Part shown: in pieces, positions 28,079 to 41,342 of the stretch | Numbering within the stretch: position 1 is the stretch's first letter | How the letters are laid out: each line of letters opens with the position of its first letter | NCBI RefSeq assembly: GCF_000262045.1 | Contig: NZ_AJVF01000013.1 | Span: 248,001 to 312,000, forward strand | Length of the DNA stretch: 64,000 nt | Direction: 5' to 3' | From: Bacillus siamensis KCTC 13613 | Lineage (GTDB): Bacteria; Bacillota; Bacilli; Bacillales; Bacillaceae | Made by a program: the position numbers and the translations under genes | Notes under the pieces: generated by a model | Told to the model about the DNA's origin: nothing | Database searches by the model: none | Seen by the model: only the letters and a program-made list of their open reading frames with translations

Positions 28079-30225
28079 TTTCTTTCGATTTCCTGCATGA
28101 CATACGCTTCAAGGATATCACCTTCGCGAATGTCATTGTATTTCTTAATTGTAATACCACATTCATATCCTTGTGAAACTTCTTTCACATCATCTTTGAA
28201 GCGTTTCAGAACGTCTACTTCGCCTTCGAAGATAACGACGCCGTCACGGATCAAGCGGAGTCCGCTGTCACGTGTAATATGGCCGTCTGTTACATATCCG
28301 CCGGCAATCGTGCCGATTTTCGACACTTTGAATGTTTGGCGCACTTCAACCTGGCCGATGACTTTTTCTTCGTATTCAGGATCAAGCATTCCTTTCATCG
28401 CCGCTTCAATTTCTTCGATGACTTTGTAAATGATACGGTGAAGGCGGATATCTACATTTTCTGCTTCAGCCGTGCTCTTAGCATTTCCGTCTGGGCGCAC
28501 ATTAAACCCGATAACGATTGCATTTGAAGCAGATGCGAGAATGATGTCTGATTCCGTAATCGCACCGACGCCTGTGTGAATGATTTTCACTTTTACGCCT
28601 TCTACTTCAATTTTTTGAAGAGCGGCCGTTAACGCTTCTGCAGAACCTTGAACGTCCGCTTTTACGATTAAGTTGATGTCTTTGACATCACCTTGTTTAA
28701 TTTGTTCAAACAGATCATCGAGGCTCAGCTTCGCTTTGTCGCTGCGCTGTTCGTCCAATTGTTTGGAAGCGCGCGCTTCACCGACAGAACGGGCTGTTTT
28801 TTCGTCTTTAAAGACGAGGAATTGATCGCCAGCCTGCGGTACGTCGTTTAACCCCGTGATCTCTACAGGTGTGGACGGTCCGGCCGTTTTCACGCGGCGG
28901 CCGAGATCATTGACCATGGCCCGCACGCGGCCGAATGTGTTTCCGACAACGATCGGATCTCCGACATGCAATGTTCCCGTTTGAACGAGAAGTGTCGCGA
29001 CAGATCCTCTTCCTTTATCGAGCTCAGCTTCAATAACCGTTCCTTTTGCCTGACGGTTCGGATTGGCTTTCAGCTCTTCCACTTCACTGACAAGCAGAAT
29101 CATTTCGACAAGCTCATCAATTCCCTTGCCTGTAAGCGCGGACAGAGGAACGAAAATCGTTTCTCCTCCCCATGCTTCAGGGACGAGTCCGTATTCAGTC
29201 AGCTCCTGCATGACACGGTCAGGGTTCGCGCTCTCTTTATCCACTTTATTCACGGCAACGATAATCGGAACCTCAGCCGCTTTCGCATGGTTGATGGCTT
29301 CGACTGTTTGCGGCATAACGCCGTCATCAGCCGCTACGACTAAAATGGTAATATCGGTTACTTCCGCTCCGCGCGCGCGCATCGTTGTGAACGCCGCGTG
29401 TCCCGGTGTATCTAAGAACGTGATTTTTTTGCCGTTTTCTTCGATCTGGTAAGCCCCGATATGCTGGGTGATTCCGCCCGCTTCTCCTTCAACAACCTTT
29501 GTTTTTCTGATGCTGTCAAGAAGGGTCGTTTTCCCGTGGTCAACGTGGCCCATGATTGTCACGACAGGCGGACGGATTTGAAGATCTTCTTCTTTGTCAG
29601 CCTCTTCATACTTTTCAAGCTCAGTTTCTTCAAGCACAATCACTTCTTCTGTTTCCACACCGTATTCAGATGCGATCAGTTCGATTGTGTCTTTGTCAAG
29701 CTCCTGGTTAATCGTAGCCATTACGCCCAGAAGCATCAGTTTTTTAATGAGTTCAGACGGCTCTTTGCCCAGTTCCTCGGCTAAAGCTCCGACTGTTAAA
29801 GAGCCGGAAAACGTAATTTTCTCAGGAAGCTCTTTTTTCGGCTTCAGCGGTTTTTGCTGATACTGATTTTTGTTGTTATGATTGCGTTTGTTTTTGTTTT
29901 TGTTGTTGTTGTTCTTCTTGTTTTTGTTAAATTGATTATTCTGCACGTCATTCTTCTTTCCGTCTCGAATTTTGTTTGGTTGATTCCCAGCAGGCTGCTG
30001 ATTAACCCCTTGCGGCTGCTTGTTTTTGTTCGTTTCCGCAGGCTTTTGAGATTTAACGCCGGCGCCGCCTTTTTTAAATTTCGCATCAAGCTGCTTAATG
30101 GTCTTTTCTTCAAGCGTTGCCATATGGTTATTTACTACTATATCCATGTTTTTCAGCGCAGTCAAAATTTCCTTACTTGAAACATTGATGGCTTTTGCAT
30201 ATTCGTATACTCTCATTTTAGCCAT
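28075..30225 (-). CDS. infB: Translation initiation factor IF-2
   Basis: 716 residues. An N-terminal helical domain (about 1-50) is followed by a low-complexity Asn/Lys/Gln linker (about 55-135). The GTPase domain has G1 GHVDHGKTT (about 224), DTPGHAAF and NKVDK. Domains II-IV follow, with the fMet-tRNA-binding C-terminal part from about 620. It places initiator tRNA on the 30S subunit. The ATG at 30225 has GGGGGTG upstream. It lies in the standard rplGA-infB-ylxP order. Confidence 0.98.
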   Translation of the reverse strand: MAKMRVYEYAKAINVSSKEILTALKNMDIVVNNHMATLEEKTIKQLDAKFKKGGAGVKSQKPAETNKNKQPQGVNQQPAGNQPNKIRDGKKNDVQNNQFNKNKKNNNNKNKNKRNHNNKNQYQQKPLKPKKELPEKITFSGSLTVGALAEELGKEPSELIKKLMLLGVMATINQELDKDTIELIASEYGVETEEVIVLEETELEKYEEADKEEDLQIRPPVVTIMGHVDHGKTTLLDSIRKTKVVEGEAGGITQHIGAYQIEENGKKITFLDTPGHAAFTTMRARGAEVTDITILVVAADDGVMPQTVEAINHAKAAEVPIIVAVNKVDKESANPDRVMQELTEYGLVPEAWGGETIFVPLSALTGKGIDELVEMILLVSEVEELKANPNRQAKGTVIEAELDKGRGSVATLLVQTGTLHVGDPIVVGNTFGRVRAMVNDLGRRVKTAGPSTPVEITGLNDVPQAGDQFLVFKDEKTARSVGEARASKQLDEQRSDKAKLSLDDLFEQIKQGDVKDINLIVKADVQGSAEALTAALQKIEVEGVKVKIIHTGVGAITESDIILASASNAIVIGFNVRPDGNAKSTAEAENVDIRLHRIIYKVIEEIEAAMKGMLDPEYEEKVIGQVEVRQTFKVSKIGTIAGGYVTDGHITRDSGLRLIRDGVVIFEGEVDVLKRFKDDVKEVSQGYECGITIKKYNDIREGDILEAYVMQEIERK

Positions 30226-30244
30226 TCGTTCACCCCCAAAAATA

Positions 30245-30547
30245 TTAATCGAGCAAGCTGATCAGCTTATTCGCAAAACCTTGGTCAGTGACGGCGACAA
30301 CGACACGTGATTCCTTGCCGATAGAGCGGCCGAGATCCGCGCGGCTTTCGACTTTTTTATAAGGTACTTTATAATAATTGCATTTATCGGATACTTTTTT
30401 TGCAGTATTCGCAGATGCATCTTCTGTCAGCAGAACAAGTTTTGCACGCGCATTTCTAATTTCTTTTATAACCAAGTCCTCGCCCGACACGACCTTACGA
30501 GCTCGATTGGCCAGACCCAGCAAGGGAAACCATTCCATTCCAGACAT
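30245..30547 (-). CDS. rplGA: L7Ae-family RNA-binding protein (YlxQ)
   Basis: 100 residues, L7Ae/L30e fold: [21 protein letters not shown] in the first third and [17 protein letters not shown] in the middle. Relatives bind K-turn RNAs; B. subtilis YlxQ is reported to do so (recalled). Its place in a translation operon fits a ribosome or RNA role. It starts 1 nt after the rnpM stop. Confidence 0.9.
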   Translation of the reverse strand: MSGMEWFPLLGLANRARKVVSGEDLVIKEIRNARAKLVLLTEDASANTAKKVSDKCNYYKVPYKKVESRADLGRSIGKESRVVVAVTDQGFANKLISLLD

Positions 30548-30548
30548 G

Positions 30549-30824
30549 TTATTTTTTCACCTTTTCCGCCAGTTCCAGCAATTCTTCGAAAATCTGGTCA
30601 TCGATTTGTGATTGAAATTGATTTTGCAATGTGTTTTTCTTTTTCGCAGCTAAGATGCATTCTTTCTCCAGGGTGATATAGGCACCCCGCCCGTTCTTCT
30701 TGCCTGTCGGATCGACTGAAATCTCTCCTTCTTTTGAACGGACAATTCGGATCAGTTCCTTTTTAGGCTTCATTTCCCCCGTTACCACACATTTACGCAG
30801 AGGAATTTTTTTTCGCTTATTCAC
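30549..30824 (-). CDS. rnpM: RNase P-modulating protein RnpM (YlxR)
   Basis: 91 residues, basic, with the YlxR family pattern: [24 protein letters not shown] and [13 protein letters not shown]. YlxR has been reported to bind RNase P RNA and inhibit the enzyme (recalled). It lies between nusA and rplGA, 13 nt after nusA. Confidence 0.92.
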   Translation of the reverse strand: MNKRKKIPLRKCVVTGEMKPKKELIRIVRSKEGEISVDPTGKKNGRGAYITLEKECILAAKKKNTLQNQFQSQIDDQIFEELLELAEKVKK

Positions 30825-30837
30825 CTAAAGTCACCTC

Positions 30838-31959
30838 TTATTCATCCGATTCTGCTGTTTCAGGCTCCATAAAGAGCGGCTCTAAATCGTCATCTTCTTC
30901 ATGCTCTCTCGGAAAGATGCCAAGTTCTCTTGCATCCGTTTCACTTTTGATATCAATTTTCCAGCCTGTCAGTTTCGCAGCTAAGCGGGCGTTTTGCCCT
31001 CTTTTTCCGATCGCCAGAGAAAGCTGGTAATCAGGAACAACGACAGTCGTGGCTTTTTCTTCTTCGTTGACGATGACATCCAGCACTTTAGATGGGCTGA
31101 GCGCATTGGCAACAAATTCAACCGGATCATCAGACCAGTTGACGATATCAATTTTTTCGCCTTTCAGTTCATTGACGATCGCCTGCACGCGCTGGCCTTT
31201 AGGCCCGACGCATGAACCGACGGGATCAACGTCAGCATCATCAGTGCGGACAGAGATTTTGGAGCGGTCGCCCGCTTCTCTGGCAACGGATTTCAGCTCG
31301 ACCGTTCCGTCATAAATTTCCGGCACTTCGATTTCAAAAAGACGCTTCAAAAGACCGGGATGCGTTCTTGATACGTAGATCTGCGGCCCTTTTGTCGTTT
31401 TTTCGACTTTTGTGATAAATACTTTAATCCGATCGTGAGGTTTATAGCTCTCATTCGGCATTTGTTCGTTAACGGGCAGCAGCGCTTCAATCTTGCCGAG
31501 AGACACGTAAATAAACTTGCTGTCTAAGCGCTGTACAATTCCCGTCATGATGTCTTCTTCACGATCGATAAATTCCGAGTAAATCACGCCGCGCTCAGCT
31601 TCACGGACACGCTGCGTCACAACTTGTTTCGCCGTCTGCGCGGCAATGCGGCCGAAGTCTTTCGGCGTTACTTCTATTTCAACGACATCTCCGACAAGGT
31701 AGTTCGGATGGATGTGTTGGGCGTCGTCAAGCGAGATTTCAAGCCTTGAATCGTATACCTCGTCTACGACATCTTTTCTTGCGAACACGCGGATGGTGCC
31801 CGTTTCACGGTTCAGATCGACCCGTACGTTTTGCGCCTGGTTAAAATTTCGCTTATACGCAGAAATTAAGGCAGCTTCAATTGCTTCGATGATAATGTCT
31901 TTACTGATGCCTTTTTCTTTTTCAAGAATCGTGAGGGCATCTAATAGTTCACTGCTCAT
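30838..31959 (-). CDS. nusA: Transcription termination/antitermination factor NusA
   Basis: 373 residues. The N-terminal RNA-polymerase-binding domain (about 1-125) is followed by S1 (about 135-200) and two KH domains (about 230-345), with [12 protein letters not shown] and [12 protein letters not shown] as KH motifs. The acidic C-terminal tail is short, as in Gram-positive NusA. It regulates pausing and termination and is the third cistron of its own operon, which begins with rimP. Autoregulation through the leader is plausible. Confidence 0.97.
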   Translation of the reverse strand: MSSELLDALTILEKEKGISKDIIIEAIEAALISAYKRNFNQAQNVRVDLNRETGTIRVFARKDVVDEVYDSRLEISLDDAQHIHPNYLVGDVVEIEVTPKDFGRIAAQTAKQVVTQRVREAERGVIYSEFIDREEDIMTGIVQRLDSKFIYVSLGKIEALLPVNEQMPNESYKPHDRIKVFITKVEKTTKGPQIYVSRTHPGLLKRLFEIEVPEIYDGTVELKSVAREAGDRSKISVRTDDADVDPVGSCVGPKGQRVQAIVNELKGEKIDIVNWSDDPVEFVANALSPSKVLDVIVNEEEKATTVVVPDYQLSLAIGKRGQNARLAAKLTGWKIDIKSETDARELGIFPREHEEDDDLEPLFMEPETAESDE

Positions 31960-31998
31960 GTTAGCGGTCTCCCCCCTTAAACACTAATACTTCATTGA

Positions 31999-32469
31999 TT
32001 AAAATGTTACAGCTAATCTTGCGTTAGCTATTTTTTCATACGGAATATTGACCCGTTTCTTTCTTGTTTTAATTGTCATCTCTATTGTAGCAGTTTGTCC
32101 ATCAAATTCAGCCAATTTGCCTTCAAACACTTTTAAACCATCAATCGGTTCGTACGTTTTCATGTACACATTTTTGCCCAGTGATTTTTCGAAGTCGGCT
32201 TTTTTCTTTAATGGACGCTCGGCTCCAGGAGAAGATACTTCAAGAAAGTAGTTCTGAGTGATCGGATCGGCCTCATCCAGCTTTTCGCTTAACGCTTCGC
32301 TGACTTTGGCGCACTCCTCAATATCAACACCGTTATCGGAATCAATAAACACGCGAAGGAACCAGTTTTGACCCTCTTTGACAAATTCAATGTCTACGAG
32401 TTCAAGCTGAAGGTCATCCAGTATGGGCTGAGCCATTCCTTGAACGGTATCAGTCACTTTTTTGCTCAT
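31999..32469 (-). CDS. rimP: Ribosome maturation factor RimP
   Basis: 156 residues. An alpha/beta N-terminal domain and a small C-terminal SH3-like barrel are recognisable, with [16 protein letters not shown] the strongest RimP motif (about 94-109). It acts in 30S assembly. The ATG follows AAGGAGG. It is first in the operon; a 240-nt upstream region holds the promoter, leader hairpins and a terminator. Confidence 0.95.
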   Translation of the reverse strand: MSKKVTDTVQGMAQPILDDLQLELVDIEFVKEGQNWFLRVFIDSDNGVDIEECAKVSEALSEKLDEADPITQNYFLEVSSPGAERPLKKKADFEKSLGKNVYMKTYEPIDGLKVFEGKLAEFDGQTATIEMTIKTRKKRVNIPYEKIANARLAVTF

Positions 32470-32515
32470 GTTTTTCCTCCTTGTGCTGTCGATATCATAT
32501 CAGCCGTTCCTCTGC

Positions 32516-32545
32516 ATAAAAACCCTGCTTCTAAAGAGCAGGGGC
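32516..32545 (-). terminator. Intrinsic terminator in the rimP leader
   Basis: CCCTGCT (32543-32537 on the minus strand) and AGCAGGG (32529-32523) enclose a short loop, then TTTTT. It lies about 47 nt before the rimP start and downstream of the promoter, so it is positioned as an attenuator. Confidence 0.8.
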
Positions 32546-32640
32546 TTTGAGAAAACGATGGACATGTCGAGGCAAAATTGCCTGTTCAATACAAAAGAGC
32601 GGGTTTCCCCACTCTTTGCCTCGGTAATCGTTAGCATTTC
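32546..32640 (-). ncRNA. rimP-nusA leader RNA with mutually exclusive pairings
   Basis: Hairpin A (32594-32617, AAAGAG arms with GGG/CCC) and hairpin B (GGCAA-AA-TTGCC, 32571-32582) compete with a 9-bp long-range stem (32568-32576 with 32615-32623). The two states share bases and cannot coexist. It leads directly into the terminator. NusA-dependent control of its own operon has been reported in B. subtilis (recalled). Confidence 0.55.
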
Positions 32641-32647
32641 CAATAAA

Positions 32648-32676
32648 ACTATACCATAACCATATATTTAATGCAA
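32648..32676 (-). promoter_or_regulatory. SigA-type promoter of the rimP-nusA operon
   Basis: TTGCAT (32676-32671) and TATAGT (32653-32648) on the minus strand are 17 nt apart. They lie 34 nt downstream of polC. Confidence 0.75.
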
Positions 32677-32709
32677 ATCAAACTCCGCTCAGACGGCTGT
32701 CCTCAAAGC

Positions 32710-35700
32710 TTAAAACAGAGACAGCTGATTTTGATCCGGGAGCGACTCCAGACAGCCGTGGCGGTCTAAATACTCTAAAATGGTTTTTGACACTTTTCCG
32801 CGTTTTTGAAGGTCCTCTTTTGAAAGGAACTCTCCTTCTTCCCGCGCTTTTACAATATTGAGAGCGGCATTGGTTCCAAGCCCCGGAATCGAGTTGAACG
32901 GCGGAATCAGACTGTTGCCGTCAATGATAAATTCCGAAGCGCTTGAACGGTATAGATCGACCTTCTGGAAAGAATAGCCGCGTTCACACATTTCAAGCGC
33001 AAGCTCTAACACGGTCAGGAGGTTTTTTTCCTTCGGCGAAGCATCAAGCCCTTTAGAGCTGATATCATCCATCACCGCTCTGATGGCAGTCGAGCCTTTA
33101 ATCATCGTATCAATGTCAAAGTCATCTGCGCGCACGGTAAAATACGCAGCATAATATAAAAGCGCGTGATGCACTTTAAAGTATGCAATCCGCACCGCCA
33201 TCAGCACGTATGCAGCGGCGTGGGCTTTCGGGAACATGTATTTGATTTTTTTGCATGAATCAATATACCAGTTCGGCACATTGTTCTTTTTCATTTCTTC
33301 TTCCCATTCCGGCGTCAGGCCTTTGCCTTTACGGACAAATTCCATGATCTTAAATGCCAGTGAAGGCTCAAGGCCCTGATAAATCAAGTAAACCATAATG
33401 TCATCGCGGCAGCCGATTACTTCGCTCAGTTCACACGTATTGTTGTGTATCAGTTCCTGTGCATTGCCGAGCCATACGTCCGTTCCGTGGGAAAGCCCGG
33501 AAATCTGGACAAGCTCAGAGAACGTCGTCGGCTTCGTATCCTCAAGCATCTGCCGCACAAATCGCGTCCCGAATTCAGGAATGCCGAGCGTCCCCGTTTT
33601 ACAGCCGATCTGTTCTTCAGTGACGCCGAGCGATTCTGTGCCTTGGAAAATCTTCATGACTTCCGGATCATCTGTCGGAATCGTCTTCGGATCAATTCCG
33701 CTTAAATCCTGAAGCATCCGGATGACTGTCGGATCATCGTGTCCCAATATATCAAGCTTCAGCAGGTTGTCATGAATGGAGTGGAAGTCAAAGTGAGTCG
33801 TTTTCCATTCAGACCCCGTCGCATCAGCAGGGAATTGAATCGGTGAAAAATCGTAAATATCCATGTAATCCGGCACAACGATAATGCCCCCCGGGTGCTG
33901 ACCGGTCGTTCTCTTAACGCCGGTGCAGCCCTGTACAAGGCGGTCGATCTCCGCGCCGCGCATATGAAGGTTGTGGTCGCCCGCATAGCCTTTCACATAT
34001 CCGTAAGCCGTCTTTTCCGCAACGGTGCCGATCGTTCCCGCGCGATAAACATTATCTTCCCCGAACAGCACTTTCGTGTAGTTATGGGCATGCGGCTGAT
34101 ACTCACCTGAGAAGTTCAAGTCGATATCGGGTACTTTGTCACCTTTAAAGCCTAAGAACGTTTCAAACGGAATATCATGTCCGTCCTTTTTCAAAGGAGT
34201 GCCGCAAGACGGGCAGCTTTTATCCGGAAGGTCAAAACCGGAACCGACTGATCCGTCATTAAAGAATTCGGAATACCGGCAGCTCGCGCACACATAATGC
34301 GGAGCAAGCGGGTTCACTTCAGTAATTTCCGTTAAGGTCGCCACAAGTGATGAACCGACGGACCCACGGGAGCCGACGAGATAGCCGTCGTCCAAAGACC
34401 GTTTGACAAGCTTATGTGAAATGAGATAAATAACGGCGAATCCGTGGCCGATGATGCTTTTTAATTCTTTTTCTATTCTCGCTTCAACAATTTCGGGAAG
34501 CTCCTCACCGTAAATGCTTCTCGCGCGCTGATAGCTCATTTCACGGATTTCTTCATCAGCACCCTCAATTTTCGGCGTATACAGATCGTCTTTAATCGGC
34601 TTGATCTCTTCGATCATCGAAGCGACTTTCTGCGTATTGTGAACTACGATTTCTTTCGCTTTTTCCGCACCCAGAAAAGAGAAAGCCTCCAGCATTTCAT
34701 CTGTCGTTCTGAAGTGCACCTTTGGCAGTTCGTGCCTGTTTAACGGGTTGGCGCCGCCTTGGGAAGAAATTAAGATCTTCCGGTAAATTTTATCCTCATC
34801 GTTTAGATAGTGGACATTTCCAGTGGCAACGACCGGCTTATTCAATTTTTCCCCGAGCTTCGTAATGTTGGCGATGATTTCTTTCAGCGCTTTTTCATCC
34901 CGGACGAGCTCAAGCTGCAGCAGGTGTCTGTATACTTCCGGCGGCTGCACTTCAAGGTAGTCATAGAAGGATGCGATATCTTCAACCTCTTCAGGTGATT
35001 TTTGCATCATGCCTTCAAAAACCTCTCCCCTGTCACAGGCAGAGCCGATTAACAGGCCTTCTCTGTATTTATTAAGCTGTGACCTCGGAATGCGCGGCAC
35101 TCTGTAGAAATATTGAATATGAGAAATCGACACGAGCTTAAACAGATTTTTCAGGCCGGTCTCATTTACGGCAAGCAATGTTGCGTGATAAGGTCTCGAT
35201 CTTTGGTAAGCATTGGATTGTCCCATATTCTCATTCAGCTGATCATGATAAAAAATATCTTTTTCAGCCGCGTCTTTGAGCATTTTCAACAGCAGGTAGC
35301 CCGTTGCTTCAGCGTCAAAGACCGCACGGTGATGCTGGGTTAATTCAATATCAAACTTTTTACATAACGTATTTAAGCGGTGATTTTTAAATTCAGGATA
35401 CAGGAAACGCGCGAGTTCCAGCGTATCAATGACCGGATTTTTCGCTTTTTCCGTTTTCAGAAGGCGCTTGTACGCTACATTTAAAAATCCCATATCAAAG
35501 CTGGCGTTATGAGCCACAAGCACATCATCGCCGATCCACTCTTTAAAATCCCGGACGACGTCAACGACATCGGGAGCGTCGCGGACCATGTCATCCGTAA
35601 TCCCGGTAAGCTCTATCGTCGTTGCTGACAGCGGATGATGCGGATTGGCGAACGCTTCAAATTTATCAATGATTTCTCCGCCTCTTATTTTGACTGCGGC

Positions 35701-37023
35701 CAGCTCAATGATCGTGTCATACACTGCGGACAGACCTGTCGTTTCAACGTCAAAGACGACGTATGTGTCTTCTTCCAGGAGACGGTGAGCGGGATTGTAT
35801 GCGATCGGAACGCCGTCATCTACGATGTTGGCTTCCATTCCGTAAATCATTTTAATGCCGTGTTTTTTCGCGGCGGAATAGGCATCCGGGAAGGACTGCA
35901 CGACGGCATGATCAGTTAAGGCAATCGCTTCATGTCCCCATTTTTTCGCCTGTTCGACAAGCTTTCCGATGCCCGTTACAGCGTCCATTTGGCTCATCGG
36001 AGAATGCAGATGAAGCTCAACCCGTTTTTCGCCTTCAGGAGCGGTGTCTTCACGGGTTTTGGCTTTTATTTCATTCACGTCATTTGCAATCATGACGAGG
36101 TCTCTGACGAATGTATCGTTTTGAATGCTTCCCCGCGCCTTCACCCACATGCCTTTTTTCAGCGTTTTCATCAAAGCGGCGTCTTCTTTTTCTCTTGCAA
36201 ACATTTTTACTAAAATACTGTTTGTATAGTCCGTGATTTTGAAAATGCAGAGCGTGCGTCCGCTTTTCAGCTCGCGTGTTTCAGCATCAAACACATAGCC
36301 CTGCACCGTAATTCTTCTTTCTTCATCCATGATGCTGTCAAGCGTCCGGATTTCTTCGTTCTCTTTAATTTGATAGCCGATGACAAGCGGGCCGGACGGC
36401 GCTTGATCCTCATCGCCCTCTTTTTCCTTCTTCTCCATTTCGATAAGCGCCTGCATCGCCCGCTCCTGATCTTCAGCAAGCTTTTGCTCGCGGAATTTCT
36501 GGACTTCTTGGTCAGACACGAAAGTTTCGGTATCCAGCTGCAGTTCCGGAAAACCGAATTGGCGATAGCTGTGCTGAATCAGAGCGCTGTATTTATTTTT
36601 GAGCGCCGATGCTTCTGTATCTGTTTTTGTTTTCACGATCAGCTTGTTTCCCTTGAGCTGCGGTTTCTGCTGATTCAAAAGTGCCACCATCGGCGGCGAG
36701 GTTCCTTCAAGCTCTTCGATACAGCGTGTCCAATAATCCTGTACAAGCTCCTCTGACACTCTAGGATCAATGACTTGAATGGACGACGTGACCCGGGCGA
36801 TGTGAGCAAACGATTGTGTTAATCTCATCATGAATGAGTCATATATTTGATACGGCAAAAGAGCCTTAAAGCGAAATTGAAAATGCCAGGTCTTTTCTGC
36901 TTTATGGATTGTCAGTTTATCAATCTCTCCGTCTTCAAAGTATGTCATGAAGGTATCATCTGTCATATTAAGCTGCTGAAGAAGAATCTGAAACTGTCTT
37001 CTGTTTACTGATAACTGTTCCAT
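32710..37023 (-). CDS. polC: DNA polymerase III alpha subunit, Gram-positive type (PolC)
   Basis: 1437 residues, the length I recall for B. subtilis. The order is N-terminal helical and OB domains, PHP domain (about 335-420 and 575-800, with [12 protein letters not shown]), a DEDDh 3'-5' exonuclease inserted within PHP (about 420-580, FDVETTGL with a later [12 protein letters not shown]), then a zinc-finger (CASCRY...CPSCG, about 905-945) and the palm/fingers. [12 protein letters not shown] contains catalytic Asp residues. It is the main replicative polymerase. The ATG at 37023 gives [12 protein letters not shown]. Confidence 0.98.
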   Translation of the reverse strand: MEQLSVNRRQFQILLQQLNMTDDTFMTYFEDGEIDKLTIHKAEKTWHFQFRFKALLPYQIYDSFMMRLTQSFAHIARVTSSIQVIDPRVSEELVQDYWTRCIEELEGTSPPMVALLNQQKPQLKGNKLIVKTKTDTEASALKNKYSALIQHSYRQFGFPELQLDTETFVSDQEVQKFREQKLAEDQERAMQALIEMEKKEKEGDEDQAPSGPLVIGYQIKENEEIRTLDSIMDEERRITVQGYVFDAETRELKSGRTLCIFKITDYTNSILVKMFAREKEDAALMKTLKKGMWVKARGSIQNDTFVRDLVMIANDVNEIKAKTREDTAPEGEKRVELHLHSPMSQMDAVTGIGKLVEQAKKWGHEAIALTDHAVVQSFPDAYSAAKKHGIKMIYGMEANIVDDGVPIAYNPAHRLLEEDTYVVFDVETTGLSAVYDTIIELAAVKIRGGEIIDKFEAFANPHHPLSATTIELTGITDDMVRDAPDVVDVVRDFKEWIGDDVLVAHNASFDMGFLNVAYKRLLKTEKAKNPVIDTLELARFLYPEFKNHRLNTLCKKFDIELTQHHRAVFDAEATGYLLLKMLKDAAEKDIFYHDQLNENMGQSNAYQRSRPYHATLLAVNETGLKNLFKLVSISHIQYFYRVPRIPRSQLNKYREGLLIGSACDRGEVFEGMMQKSPEEVEDIASFYDYLEVQPPEVYRHLLQLELVRDEKALKEIIANITKLGEKLNKPVVATGNVHYLNDEDKIYRKILISSQGGANPLNRHELPKVHFRTTDEMLEAFSFLGAEKAKEIVVHNTQKVASMIEEIKPIKDDLYTPKIEGADEEIREMSYQRARSIYGEELPEIVEARIEKELKSIIGHGFAVIYLISHKLVKRSLDDGYLVGSRGSVGSSLVATLTEITEVNPLAPHYVCASCRYSEFFNDGSVGSGFDLPDKSCPSCGTPLKKDGHDIPFETFLGFKGDKVPDIDLNFSGEYQPHAHNYTKVLFGEDNVYRAGTIGTVAEKTAYGYVKGYAGDHNLHMRGAEIDRLVQGCTGVKRTTGQHPGGIIVVPDYMDIYDFSPIQFPADATGSEWKTTHFDFHSIHDNLLKLDILGHDDPTVIRMLQDLSGIDPKTIPTDDPEVMKIFQGTESLGVTEEQIGCKTGTLGIPEFGTRFVRQMLEDTKPTTFSELVQISGLSHGTDVWLGNAQELIHNNTCELSEVIGCRDDIMVYLIYQGLEPSLAFKIMEFVRKGKGLTPEWEEEMKKNNVPNWYIDSCKKIKYMFPKAHAAAYVLMAVRIAYFKVHHALLYYAAYFTVRADDFDIDTMIKGSTAIRAVMDDISSKGLDASPKEKNLLTVLELALEMCERGYSFQKVDLYRSSASEFIIDGNSLIPPFNSIPGLGTNAALNIVKAREEGEFLSKEDLQKRGKVSKTILEYLDRHGCLESLPDQNQLSLF

Positions 37024-37057
37024 TCAGACAGTATCCCTCCCTTAAAACATCATAAGT

Positions 37058-37095
37058 GAAGGTACCTCCGCAGGTGATGAGGTACCTTCTTTTTT
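37058..37095 (+). terminator. Plus-strand rho-independent terminator between polC and proS
   Basis: A perfect 11-bp stem GAAGGTACCTC (37058-37068) / GAGGTACCTTC (37079-37089) is followed on the plus strand by a T6 run (37090-37095). On the minus strand no T-run follows. All nearby genes are on the minus strand. Confidence 0.75.
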
Positions 37096-37134
37096 CTCTA
37101 TTTTAACATGATTTTGTACGATTCGTTATGGTGA

Positions 37135-38856
<1,722 letters not shown>

Positions 38857-38860
38857 TCAA

Positions 38861-40129
38861 TTATAAGAATAAACGCTGGATATCGTTCCATGTGACAACC
38901 AGCATAAGAAGCATTAAGAAAGCTACACCGATAAATACGACAAATGCTTCCTTGTCACGGTTAATCGGCTTACCGCGGATTGCTTCAATGAATAAAAACA
39001 GCAGCCGTCCGCCGTCAAGCGCCGGGATCGGCAGCAGGTTGACGATTCCAAGGTTGATGCTTAAAAATGCCGCAAACTGGAATAGATTGATGATGCCGGT
39101 TTTTGCAACCTGATCCGTCATATCATAAATCCCCACAGGACCCGAAAGCATATCAAGCTTAAACTGGCCTGTCACGATTTTGCTTAAGTTGGTCAGGATC
39201 GCCTTTGTGACATCAACAGTAGATGTCGCGCCGTAAGCGATCGCTGCGAACGCGCCTTTTTCAGTCGGCGCATAAGAGCCGAAGCGGCCGATTGTTTTTT
39301 TGTTTTCATCTTTTACGGCTTCAGGGGTAACCGAGATATGAAACGATTTGCCGTCCCGTTTGACGGCGACATCGATTTTTTTCCCGGGATTGTCTTTTAC
39401 CGCTGTCACGATGTCAGTCCATGACCGCATTTTTTCACCGTTAATGCTCTGGATATAGTCGCCTTCTTGTAAACCGGCAGCCGCAGCACGTCCATTGTCT
39501 GTCAGCTTCCCGAGCTCAGGCTGATTCGAAGGCACGCCCTGAATAAATCCAAGCATGACGAGAATGACATACGCTAAGATGAAGTTCATAATCGGACCGG
39601 CAGCAATCGCCTTAATCCGCTGCCATACGGGTTTTGACCCGAATTGACGGTTGTAAGGCGCAATCTGCACTTCTTCTCCGTCTACGATGAAAAAAGAGGT
39701 CTGACTGACAGTAAAGCCCGCCAGCTCATCTTCTTTCCCCTGCTCGTACCCGGTAATCTTCATTTCGTGCTCAAGATCAGCCGTCTCTACCTCGATAATT
39801 AAAGCGTCGGGGTATTTTTCCTTTTGATTAATGATGACTTTTTCCACTTCGTCGTCTTTATTAAAAAGAAGACCGACGGTATAACCCGGTTTGACTTCAA
39901 TCATCTCCGGATCTTCACCGGCCATGCGGACGAACCCGCCGACCGGAAGGAGCCTGATCGTATACACGGTTTCATTCTTTTTAAATGAGAAGATTTTGGG
40001 CCCAAAGCCGATCGCAAACTCACGGCAAAGGATTCCCGCTCTTTGGGCGAGCAGTAAATGCCCCAGCTCATGGAAGAAAACGAGCGTTCCGAAAATAATA
40101 ATAAACGCGATAACTGTATTCACGAACAT
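38861..40129 (-). CDS. rasP: Site-2 metalloprotease RasP (RseP/YluC)
   Basis: 422 residues with about four membrane helices. The first holds HELGH (residues about 20-24); near the C-terminus LLPIPALDGG is the third zinc-ligand motif. A PDZ domain lies at about 200-280. It cleaves anti-sigma factors (RsiW, RsiV), FtsL and signal-peptide remnants within the membrane. It is 6 nt after dxr and preceded by the uppS-cdsA genes. Confidence 0.97.
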   Translation of the reverse strand: MFVNTVIAFIIIFGTLVFFHELGHLLLAQRAGILCREFAIGFGPKIFSFKKNETVYTIRLLPVGGFVRMAGEDPEMIEVKPGYTVGLLFNKDDEVEKVIINQKEKYPDALIIEVETADLEHEMKITGYEQGKEDELAGFTVSQTSFFIVDGEEVQIAPYNRQFGSKPVWQRIKAIAAGPIMNFILAYVILVMLGFIQGVPSNQPELGKLTDNGRAAAAGLQEGDYIQSINGEKMRSWTDIVTAVKDNPGKKIDVAVKRDGKSFHISVTPEAVKDENKKTIGRFGSYAPTEKGAFAAIAYGATSTVDVTKAILTNLSKIVTGQFKLDMLSGPVGIYDMTDQVAKTGIINLFQFAAFLSINLGIVNLLPIPALDGGRLLFLFIEAIRGKPINRDKEAFVVFIGVAFLMLLMLVVTWNDIQRLFL

Positions 40130-40135
40130 ACCACC

Positions 40136-41287
40136 TTATGTGAGTATTGAATTAACGTATCCCCGGGTGTCTTTGTCCACTTCTTGGATATCCGCAAGAC
40201 TCGGATCCTGAATTACGCTGTGGCGGTTCAATGCTTTTTCAATCAGATCTTCAATCGTTAAGAACGAAATCCGCCCGCCAAGAAAAGCGGCAACTGCTTC
40301 TTCATTAGCCGCATTTAAAACCGTCGGCATCGTTCCCCCTATTTTACCTGATTCAAAGGCAAATTGTAAGCACCGGAACCTTTCAAAGTCAGCTTTCGCA
40401 AAATGGAGGCTTCCGATCTCCCATAGTTCAAGCCTTTTTGTTTCAGGCAGAGGCAGCCGGTCCGGATATGTCAGCGCGTATTGAATCGGCACCCTCATGT
40501 CCGGATTTCCGAGCTGGGCGATGACGCTTCTGTCGTGAAATTCAACCATCGAATGAATGATGCTCTCCTTATGTAAAACAACTTCAATCTGTTCATACGG
40601 AATGTCGAACAGCCAATGCGCTTCAATGACTTCAAGCCCTTTATTCATCATTGTAGCCGAGTCAATCGTAATCTTTGCGCCCATCGACCAGTTCGGGTGA
40701 TTAAGGGCATCGGCAATCGTTACAGACTCAAGCTCCTGCCGCGTTTTATCTCTGAAACTGCCGCCGGATGCGGTAATGATCAGACGCTCGATATTTTTGC
40801 TCTGTTCGCCTTGCAGCGCCTGAAAAATAGCGGAATGTTCGCTGTCGACCGGAAGAAGAGGAACGCCGTATTGTTTTGCGTGTCCTTTCACTATATGCCC
40901 GGCAGTGACGAGAGTTTCCTTATTTGCAAGCGCAATTGTTTTTTTCTGTTCAATCGCTTTCAAAGTCGGAATTAAACCGACGCTTCCGAGCAGCGCATTG
41001 ACCACGATATCCACTTCATCCATGACTGCCGCTTCAATCAGGCCTTCTTCTCCGATGCCGATTTGACATTCATGAGAAAAAGACACCTCTTTCACTTTTT
41101 GATATGTATCCATGTCGCCGACTGCTACATATTTCGGCTGAAACGTTCTGATCAACGGTATCGCTTTCTCGGCATTTTTACCGAAAGTCATCGAGACGAG
41201 ACGGAATTGATCTTGATGCATGCGCAATACGTCTAACGTCTGCTCTCCTATTGATCCTGTTGCTCCTAAAAGACAAATATTCTTCAA
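40136..41287 (-). CDS. dxr: 1-deoxy-D-xylulose 5-phosphate reductoisomerase
   Basis: 383 residues. The N-terminal NADPH motif [10 protein letters not shown] and the metal/substrate motifs [10 protein letters not shown] (about 149-158) and ASGGSFRD (about 178-185) are clear. It makes MEP for isoprenoids. Precursor flow suits its position between cdsA/uppS (prenyl lipid) and rasP. The ATG is at 41287. Confidence 0.96.
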   Translation of the reverse strand: MKNICLLGATGSIGEQTLDVLRMHQDQFRLVSMTFGKNAEKAIPLIRTFQPKYVAVGDMDTYQKVKEVSFSHECQIGIGEEGLIEAAVMDEVDIVVNALLGSVGLIPTLKAIEQKKTIALANKETLVTAGHIVKGHAKQYGVPLLPVDSEHSAIFQALQGEQSKNIERLIITASGGSFRDKTRQELESVTIADALNHPNWSMGAKITIDSATMMNKGLEVIEAHWLFDIPYEQIEVVLHKESIIHSMVEFHDRSVIAQLGNPDMRVPIQYALTYPDRLPLPETKRLELWEIGSLHFAKADFERFRCLQFAFESGKIGGTMPTVLNAANEEAVAAFLGGRISFLTIEDLIEKALNRHSVIQDPSLADIQEVDKDTRGYVNSILT

Positions 41288-41342
41288 AATGCCACTCCCA
41301 TTCTATGCGTCCAGATCGGTCTTGTTTTCATATTAGCCTTTC

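Noticed and set aside
37024..37134. T-box or other riboswitch upstream of polC/proS
   Set aside because: No T-box consensus or specifier-type structure is visible, and the hairpin's T-run is on the opposite strand.
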